In this document: piece by piece, positions 57,448-64,000 of the stretch
Position numbering within the stretch: the first letter of the stretch is position 1
Layout: each line of letters starts with the position of its first letter
Assembly (NCBI GenBank): GCA_963971425.1
Contig: OZ020525.1
Location: forward strand, 12,530,187-12,594,186
Length of the DNA stretch: 64,000 bases
Direction: 5' to 3'
Origin: Bryoerythrophyllum caledonicum
Lineage: Eukaryota; Streptophyta; Bryopsida; Pottiales; Pottiaceae
Made by a program: the position numbers and the translations under genes
The notes under the pieces: model-generated
Told to the model about the DNA's origin: nothing
The model's database searches: none
The model's input: the letters and a program-made list of their open reading frames with translations, nothing else

Positions 57448-57920
57448 TAGATAGAGGGGCGGGCGCGTGAAGGGGGCTGGCGCGTACGGAGATGGGCCGG
57501 GCGCATACTTAAGGGGCCGAGCGTATATGGAGATGAGTCGGGCGCGTACTGAAGGGGCCGGGCGCATACAAGGGAGGACCGGGCGCGTATCGTGTTGGGT
57601 CGGGCGCGTACAGGGGAGGATCGAGCGCATACAGGGGAGGATCGGGCGCGTACAAGGGAGGATCGGGCGCGTACCGTGGGGGGCCGGGCACTTGCAGGGA
57701 GGACCGCGCACGTACCGCAAGGGGCCGGGCGCGCGCGGTGAAGGGCTGGACGCATATTTGGAGGGGCTGGCGCGTCCGACTAAGGTCGCGCGCGTTCATG
57801 GAGGGGCTACGCGCGTTTGTGGGGGAGGGCTGGGCGCGTTCGTGGAGGGGGCTGGGCCGGGCGCGTGGCCTTTGGCGTCGCACGCGTACGGGTATTGAAT
57901 TCAAGGGTCGCGCGCGCTCT
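57448..57920 (-). repeat. GC-rich ~24 bp minisatellite, reverse orientation
   Basis: Units look like GGGCCGGGCGCGTAC plus 8-10 variable bases, often AAGGGAGGATC. They are reverse complements of the GTACGCGC...GCCC units at 60600 and 62170. If they mark promoters, this one points at the broken methyltransferase on the minus strand. Confidence 0.88.
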
Positions 57921-58087
57921 CTCACTTCTTGATATGCATGAGCTTCATGTCGCACTGTGTATGAAAAATGTTAATATTTTATTTATCACGAGATGGGCAA
58001 AAAACACCGTTACATCACAATGCTAGTACATATTGTAAAATGATCAAGAATTAAAACCTTCACTATCAATACGCTAAGTCAAAATTT

Positions 58088-58365
58088 CTATATCTCATAG
58101 TGGAAGCAAGCTTCCGGAACTTCAAAGTTGAATGGTTTAGCCATTAGCTCGTCAACCACTTTGTAGAGTGTTGGACGTTTGAAGGGATCTCGCTCCAGTA
58201 ATTTCTCGATCTTCACTTGAAAAGTTGCGTAGTTGACGGTTGATTTGAAGAATGTTGAGTCAGATTCTTTCTCCCAAATCGCTCTAGCCATCCACCCAAC
58301 GGAGTACAAATCGGCGAGCTGGGTGTATTGGTGTCGCCGCTGCATCACATCCAATGCCGTTTCCG
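58088..58365 (-). CDS. Protein kinase C-terminal fragment, cut by an assembly gap
   Basis: The frame leaves the N gap as ETALDVMQRRHQYTQLADLY, then SVGWMARAIWEKESD, consistent with kinase subdomains VIII-IX (D-x-Y/W-S-x-G). It ends with VKIEKLLERDPFKRPTLYKV, the subdomain XI pattern with its conserved Arg, and a short tail FEVPEACFHYEI. The catalytic loop is not visible because it would lie in or beyond the gap. It could be a host kinase or one carried and copied by a transposon. Confidence 0.65.
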
Positions 58366-58565
58366 NNNNNNNNNNNNNNNNNNNNNNNNNNNNNNNNNNN
58401 NNNNNNNNNNNNNNNNNNNNNNNNNNNNNNNNNNNNNNNNNNNNNNNNNNNNNNNNNNNNNNNNNNNNNNNNNNNNNNNNNNNNNNNNNNNNNNNNNNNN
58501 NNNNNNNNNNNNNNNNNNNNNNNNNNNNNNNNNNNNNNNNNNNNNNNNNNNNNNNNNNNNNNNNN
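58366..58565. other. Assembly gap (200 N)
   Basis: Exactly 200 N, probably a fixed-size placeholder. GC-rich minisatellite-like sequence resumes right after it, so an uncollapsed repeat is a likely cause. Confidence 0.98.
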
Positions 58566-58794
58566 CGCTAGACCATGATTGGTAAGCGTTCGTCCCATCT
58601 CATACGCGCGCGGCCTACGGGGGCATGCGCGCCTCATTATAAGTTTGGAAATCGTGGCACGATGGGCCCACTTCTCAAGCGCTTCAGCCTGCAACTGCCA
58701 CGTGGCGGTTGCTTGCTAAAGACTATTGGGAAGTGGGTCCCGATGTCTATTGACACCCTTTTACTCCCGGCACCCCTTCAAGCTAGTTTCAAGC
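58566..58794 (+). promoter_or_regulatory. Putative promoter/leader of ORF A
   Basis: GC-rich ACGCGCGCGGCC-type sequence is followed by ATTATAAG (58636-58643) about 158 bases before the ATG. A block GCAACTGCCACGTGGCGGTT (within 58669-58731), containing a CACGTG G-box, is shared with ORF B. Confidence 0.5.
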
Positions 58795-59742
58795 ATGGAC
58801 TCAAGTGGGCCTTCTCAGATTTGGGCTTCCGAGAAGAAAATGAAGAAACGACAGCGTGATGCGGGATGAGTACGCAACCACAAGCAGAAGAAATGCATTC
58901 TCATATTCATCGATGGTGAGTTGAAGGCATTTCGAGGCTGGGAAGATGTACCAAGTCCGTGGACATTTACACAGTGTGCAAAGTACATTGCCTGGTGTCA
59001 TTTGGGACGAATGTGGTCGCATACGCGGTATTCGCAACTTCAAAAATACGACAAGGGTAATTTAAATTACTGCACCAATGAAGTATTCAAAGAACGGTGC
59101 ATCCTAGCGTACCAGCACATCTACAACACGGCAAAGGTTCACCGGAACGAGGTGAATCTATCCATTTTACGTATGGTGTATGCTGAAATTATAATTGGAG
59201 TAGTAGTCGATTGGAGGACGATGGAAATACAGCCAAACTCCAAGATGACACCATTATCCACGGCGACACTAACAATAGAGCGCAAGTTTTCGGGCGAAGC
59301 TCCTAGGAAAAAGGCCAAGGAGGTTGAAGTTCCAAACGAGGAAGTCGTGTGGTCTGACACTTCCAGTGACAATTCGGATACTGGGTGTGACTCAACTTTT
59401 CGCAAGGAGATTGAAGGCTTTATTATATGCCATTGGCTAGATTCTGCCCTCCAAGAAACACTGACAATTGGAGAAGATTCCGGGAAGGAAGAAGATCCAA
59501 CTGAGATGGACGCGGTTGCATATGAGAACATCAATGAAAACCTAGAGTCTTTTGATGATGTTCCAATTGGCCGAGAGGCTCATCTTCAACTTCTTGCTAA
59601 ATATTAGCAGAGTTTACAGGATAACAAGAATCTAGTAGAAGAAGCCAACTGCAACAAAGAAGAACTTCAAAAATTACGCGCAGTACTCCAAGAAAAGGAC
59701 AATCAAATCCAAGAATACGCGAAGTTGGTGTTTATTTTATAG
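58795..59742 (+). pseudogene. ORF A: unknown transposon-associated protein, paralogue of ORF B
   Basis: From the ATG at 58795 the frame spans 316 codons with two in-frame stops (TGA near 58867, TAG at 59605). A basic N end (KKMKKRQRD) precedes a conserved core (FRGWEDVPSPWTFTQCAKYI; WCHLGRMW; YCTNEVFKERCILAYQHIYN; SILRMVYAEIIIGVVVDWRT). Then comes a Ser/Asp/Glu-rich middle (SDTSSDNSDTGCDS) and a C-terminal coiled coil (NKEELQKLRAVLQEKDNQIQ). I do not recognise the family. The core is about half identical to ORF B. The basic N end and coiled coil suggest a nuclear, self-associating, possibly DNA-binding protein. Confidence 0.55.
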
Positions 59743-60439
59743 TCATAGAATTTGATAGCAATGGAAGTAGTGCCATGAATGATAAACGAGCAGTTTTGTA
59801 ACATTTTGAAATCATAAACTTTGTGAATTTTGTAAATTGCACTTCATTTGTAAAAGGATCTAGTTCGAAACAATATTGTTTATCTCTGACGTTAATCAAG
59901 TTTGTATGGTTTAGCATGTTTTTGAATTTGTACAATACAATAAAGTGAATGTTTTGTACAGTCTTGTATACGTTTAAATTATATATTTGATGACTGTGTT
60001 ATGATCTTCCATGATTGTACAACTTCAAGCACTCCAGTCAATAAATTAAATTCACTTTTGTCTAATATTTGATAACTGACTACAATAGTCTGTAGTAACA
60101 TTGTGAATTTTTTTGTAGTGGAATTTATATCATGTGTTGAAGAATAAAACTTAAACTTTTGTCTCAAACATGTAAATCATAAGACTAAACAATAAAAATC
60201 ATGTTACTTTCTTGCATAATAAATGATTTGGGATGTAACAAAATCCCCAATATTAATCCAACATTATTATTCTTGGTTGAATTATATGTAACTAATTGCA
60301 ACGGCCTTCCAAATGATAAGAGATGGCATTCTACCATACAAATTATCCATATTATATCTTAATATGAGTATAAGTTTGCCATACAAATCATTTTCCATGG
60401 TAATTGAAGGTACTAACTCTCCCCAAAAAATCATTAAGT
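59743..60439. other. AT-rich spacer
   Basis: I see no gene in it. Confidence 0.4.
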
Positions 60440-60590
60440 AATTATAAGTATTGTGTGCCTAAGTATATATAAGTATTGTATAAGTAAGTATAAATATTAA
60501 GTATTAAATGTATAAGTATAAGTATTGTATAAGTAAGCATGAATTCAAGGCACTAGATTATAAGTAAGTATAAATATTGTATGTCAAGTT
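60440..60590 (+). repeat. AT-rich TAAGTAT-type minisatellite
   Basis: Words TATAAGTATTGTATAAGTAAG recur in imperfect tandem. It directly precedes the GC-rich minisatellite upstream of ORF B. Confidence 0.7.
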
Positions 60591-60599
60591 CAAGGCACA

Positions 60600-60785
60600 A
60601 GTTCAAGGCACATCCCTCTCGCTTACGCGCGCAACCTTCCAGCGTACGCGCGCAGCCCTTCAGTTTACGCGCGCAGCCCCCCAACGTACGCAAAGCCCTC
60701 CAACGTACGCGGGCAGCCCTCTCGCGAACGCGCCCAGTCCTCTTGCGTACACACGCAGCCCCCTCGCGTTCGCGCGCCTCTTGGT
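60600..60785 (+). repeat. GC-rich ~23 bp minisatellite upstream of ORF B
   Basis: Units contain GTACGCGCGCAGCCC or variants followed by CTC/CCA. About eight units are present. Composition contrasts sharply with the AT-rich flanks. Confidence 0.88.
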
Positions 60786-60969
60786 CGTATGTGCCTGCCA
60801 TAGGTCACTAATTTACTATAAATATTCGATTTTAAAGTTACGGGCCCCACTTCCTAGGTGCTTTGGCTTGCAACTGCCACGTGGCGGTTGCTTGCTTGGC
60901 ACTTTTGGGAAGTTTTTTACGATATCTCTTTTGTATTTCGCCACCTTCGTATTCCTCCACCTCGTCACC
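60786..60969 (+). promoter_or_regulatory. Putative promoter/leader of ORF B
   Basis: TATAAATA at 60817-60824 lies 153 bases before the ATG. The block GCAACTGCCACGTGGCGGTT (with a CACGTG G-box) is shared with the ORF A leader. Confidence 0.5.
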
Positions 60970-61896
60970 ATGGATTCTGGACAACCATCTACCACTAGCA
61001 GTCCCCATGGAAAACGACAACGTGATTTTTGTAACGCACGCTCAAAGCAGAAGAAGCGCCTTCACGTGTTGATGGATGAAAAGATGAAGGCATTTTCTGG
61101 TTGGGAGGCAGTTCCAATTCCATGGACATTTGGACAATGTGCAAAATACATTGGATGGTGTCATTTGGGGCACCTCTGGCCATACTCGCGGTGTTCTCTA
61201 ATGCGACGTACAAACAGGGCCAACTTGGAATACTGCACCAATTGGTTCTTCAAGGAGCGTTGCATCCAAGCGTACGAGCACATTTATGACGAGGCGAAAG
61301 TGCGCCGCAACTCGGTAAATATTTCAATTTTACGGATGGTTTACGCGGAGGTGGTACTTGGCGTACCGGTTGATTGGAGGACAATGGAAATCCAAACACA
61401 CTCCAAGATGGCGCCAGTCATTGGATTAACAATACCGTTCGTGCGGAAGTTTCCAGGAGAAGGTCTTGGGAAAACCATGGAAATTGAACCTTCGGATCAA
61501 AAAATCGAGTGATCCGCGTCTTCATCTGACGACTCGGATACTGGATGTCATCAGTCTGTGCATAGGCAACAAGAATTGTCCATCATATCAGGCTTGAACC
61601 TTAAACCGTCGGTTTCACAAGAAGATGGAGATGCCACGAAGACGGATGCGGTACCTGAGCAGGGCGTGGATAGTAAAAAAAAGTCTACGGAGGGTGACTG
61701 GGTGAGTCGTGACGATTATCTTCGAGTTGTAAAGCGACTAAATGAAAGCTTGAAGGTAATTGAGGATCTAGGAGAAGATCTCGATGAGAAGGAAAATGAA
61801 GTTGTGGAATGCCAAGAAGAAATTCAAGACTTGAAGGAAAAAGTTTGGGAGAAAGACCATCTTCTTTCATTTTTTATTGGCTTTAGTGGAGTTTAG
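60970..61896 (+). pseudogene. ORF B: unknown transposon-associated protein, paralogue of ORF A
   Basis: The frame spans 309 codons with one TGA at 61510-61512. The core matches ORF A: FSGWEAVPIPWTFGQCAKYI, WCHLGHLW, YCTNWFFKERCIQAYEHIYD, SILRMVYAEVVLGVPVDWRT. The start MDSGQPSTTSSPHGKRQRDF parallels MDSSGPSQ in ORF A. The C-terminal part is a longer coiled coil (RLNESLKVIEDLGEDLDEKE, continuing to ECQEEIQDLKEKVWEKDHLL). The TGA stands where ORF A has Trp. Position between ORF A and a hAT transposase, with similar upstream elements, suggests one mobile group. Confidence 0.55.
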
Positions 61897-62149
61897 AACT
61901 ACAACAGTGCTAGAAATGTACATAGAGCAATATTGAAACGTTTTGGAACAAGAGCTTTTGACAATTTTGTAACTGCCATTTAATATTGAGTGATATTTTG
62001 TATATTTAATGAAACCTTGTAAATTGAGTGGCATCATGTATATTTAGTGGATTTTTATGAGATGTTTTACATATTAAAATGTTAAGTGTTTCAATGTTTC
62101 AATATACCATCGAATTAGTACAAACCTTGAAGTATTATGGAAGAATCTA
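61897..62149. other. 3' flank of ORF B
   Basis: AT-rich, with possible AATAAA-free poly(A) region; nothing else is visible. Confidence 0.35.
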
Positions 62150-62445
62150 AACCGCCAGCCCGACCCTTAAAGTGCACGCTCGACTGCACAATGCGCGCGC
62201 CCAGCCCCAAATCTGCGCACCAGGCCACACATTGAATGCGTCCGGCCCCCAAACGTGCGAAACCAGCCACATAAAGTACACGCACGCCCCAACATTGTGC
62301 GCGCCCGAGTCTAGAGCGTGCGCGCCTGGCCACATTGAGTACGCGCACGGCCCCACATTGTGTGCACCCGGCCCTTCAGCGTGCGCGCCTGGCCACATAG
62401 AGTAAGCATGCGGTCTCCCTTGTGCGCGCCCGGCCTCAGATGCTC
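62150..62445 (+). repeat. GC-rich ~24 bp minisatellite upstream of the hAT transposase
   Basis: Units such as GTGCGCGCCTGGCCACATTGA and GTGCGCGCCCGGCCC alternate. It is related in sequence to the units at 57448 and 60600 but is a distinct variant with inserted CACATTG. Confidence 0.88.
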
Positions 62446-62654
62446 CTACTCTAGCACTATATAAGAACCATATGCGATGTGCTTGACTCACCTTACATCC
62501 TTGGCTTCGTGTCCTGGAATTCCTTATCGAGCTTCTTGCATGAATCTACAAGTTTGTAAGTGACCTATGGGTCCACATTTTCTGTGCACACACAATTTCT
62601 TATTACTTTTGGTGAATTCTCTTTCATACAACATTGCGCGCCGATTTTATTGTG
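62446..62654 (+). promoter_or_regulatory. Putative promoter/leader of the hAT transposase
   Basis: TATATAAG at 62458-62465 sits 197 bases before the ATG at 62655 and just after the GC-rich minisatellite. Confidence 0.5.
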
Positions 62655-64000
62655 ATGTCGTCACAACAAAGGGCTCAGACAAAGGAGTGGGCCCCATGAT
62701 ACACATTTAGCAAGAAGGATCAAGTGACATGTGTTTGGTGCAATTACACGTTCGCATATAAACGTGGGAGGTGCATGTCACACTATCGGTATCCACAATG
62801 GACGAAGACTTCATGCACTAAGGCCCCAATAGCTGTTCAGGTCCCAGCAGCTGTTAAGGCCCGTTTTAAAAGATGCAGGAATATTATTCCTACTAGGATG
62901 ACCGAGGCCGAGATTGTTGGCCTTCCTAGCGCACCAACAAGATGTTCCACTGAACCTTGTTCTAGCCAATCCATCCAACAAGGTAGTTTCTTGGAAACTC
63001 GAAATGAGGAGAATACGGAGTCCACAAATCCTCTAAGCCAAGCAGCATCATCAACACCAAGATCTGTACGACAACGGAGCTTTCTTGAGGCTTACCAAAT
63101 AGAAAAACGAAAAGAGTTTGACAAATTATGGGCACATTTCTTTATGAAGCAAACGTTGCATTCAACGTGGTTAGACATTTGGCCTTCATCAAGGCCACCC
63201 TCGCAACGTCAAAGGCGGGTTTTGATTATACACCACCATCGTACAATGCCATGAGGACGACATACATTGAGCCTCTAAAAAAAAAGTGAAAGACCTTGTA
63301 GACAAGAAGACCGGCGTAGATATTGCCAAGTATGGAGCAACAATATGCTCGGACGGGTGGGACAATGTTACACGTCGCCCTCTCATGAATATCATGCTCG
63401 TATGTCCAATGGGTGATATCTTCTTGTGGTCTATGGACACCATGGATATGAAGAAATCTACGGCATTTATAGGGGACCAATTGAAAAGTTTTATCCGTAA
63501 GGTTGGACAACTGAATGTGGTCCAAGTGTGCACCGATAATGCTTCAAACATGTTGGGAGCAATGAAGAAGGTCAACGATGAGTACCCGTACATATATACT
63601 CAAGGGTGTTGTGCACATATTTTGGACCTCCTCCTCGAGGACTGGGGGAAGGAAGACATATTTGGAGACCTCATCCAGAAGGAAAAATAGATTGCATTGA
63701 ATATCCGGAACCACCATGTGCCCATGGCCCTTTTTCGTCAATTTTCGCCAAAATTGTCTCTGTTGTGGCCAGCAGCAACAAGGTTTGCATGCAATTACGT
63801 AATGATCCATCGACTGTTGGAAGTGAAGAGTGCCTTGGAGATGGTTGCGATAGACCCAGCATGGATATCCTACGTATCTTCTCTTTTCGATAGGCAAAAC
63901 GGGCACCGTGCCCATGGGAAGGCATCGCAGGTGCAAGCCACTGTTCTAGACGAGACTTTCTGGCATCGGTGCACTAACTTTGAATTTGTAGTGGCAGCAG
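62655..64000 (+). pseudogene. hAT transposase with BED finger and DUF659, runs off the window
   Basis: The start is MSSQQRAQTKEWAP, then a TGA, then the BED zinc finger (FSKKDQVTCVWCNYTFAYKR...HYRYPQW). A Ser/Thr-rich linker follows. The DUF659/RNase H-like core includes YTPPSYNAMRTTYIEPL, ATICSDGWDNVTRRPLMNIM (first Asp), VVQVCTDNASNMLGAMKKVN (second Asp) and GCCAHILDLLLED, then RNHHVPMALFR...PAATRFACNYVM. Two single-base deletions (near 63140 and in the A-run at 63277-63285) and a TAG near 63688 break it. The C-terminal catalytic Glu and dimerisation region lie beyond 64000. hAT elements leave 8 bp target duplications; neither end could be assigned. Confidence 0.85.

Noticed and set aside
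57387..57955. Arg/Pro/Ser-rich ORFs on both strands
   Set aside because: They are translations of the GC-rich minisatellite; all peptides are simple repeats.
61685..61870. Minus-strand ORFs opposite ORF B's coiled coil
   Set aside because: They are antisense shadows without their own motifs.

Overview
This window looks like nuclear DNA from a streptophyte (land-plant lineage). Four things point that way: spliced genes with ordinary GT-AG introns, a plant-type TTTAGGG repeat inside an intron, plant-like host genes, and a dense, nested, decayed transposon load. A Ty3/gypsy element carrying a cytosine methyltransferase would fit a charophyte alga such as Chara or Klebsormidium relatives, or possibly a bryophyte. 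The species cannot be fixed from sequence alone. A run of 200 N (58366-58565) shows this is a draft scaffold.

Layout. 1-2.8 kb is AT-rich repeat remnants and two small foldback elements. 2.8-8.4 kb is the clearest host territory: a seven-exon CRAL-TRIO (Sec14-like) gene on + converges on a three-exon SDE2 homologue on -. 9.3-13.5 kb is a nested insertion: a 2.44 kb pogo/Tigger DNA transposon with intact ends sits inside the C-terminal part of a LINE. 14.4-15.0 kb is a very long TTC/GAA microsatellite. 15.3-21.7 kb is one 6.37 kb element of unresolved class with a target duplication and an uninterrupted 627-codon ORF. 21.8-33.7 kb is an array of ~0.7 kb repeats within which a five-exon histidine-phosphatase gene is present twice, about 6.57 kb apart. 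35.2-36.0 kb has exon-like blocks of an unrecognised gene. 36.9-39.7 kb is a decayed MULE transposase.

41.4-50.5 kb is dominated by a decayed Ty3/gypsy element on - with the order Gag, protease, DNMT3-like C5 cytosine methyltransferase, reverse transcriptase, RNase H, integrase, PHD finger. Its methyltransferase (a possible chromatin writer) and PHD finger (a possible chromatin reader) make it the most striking system here. 50.8-51.7 kb is a 19-20 bp minisatellite. 56.2-57.3 kb holds a broken gene resembling a circularly permuted amino-methyltransferase. 57.4-64 kb has a kinase fragment beside a gap, then three ORFs: two paralogues of unknown function and a BED/DUF659 hAT transposase that runs off the end. 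Each of the three is preceded by GC-rich minisatellite-like sequence and a TATA-like box.

How the parts relate. The host genes look intact. Almost every transposon ORF is broken by stops that single C-to-T (or G-to-A) changes could have made, as expected where transposons are heavily methylated. Exceptions are the 627-codon ORF and the intact ends of the pogo element. No restored reading frames are given; breaks are only described.
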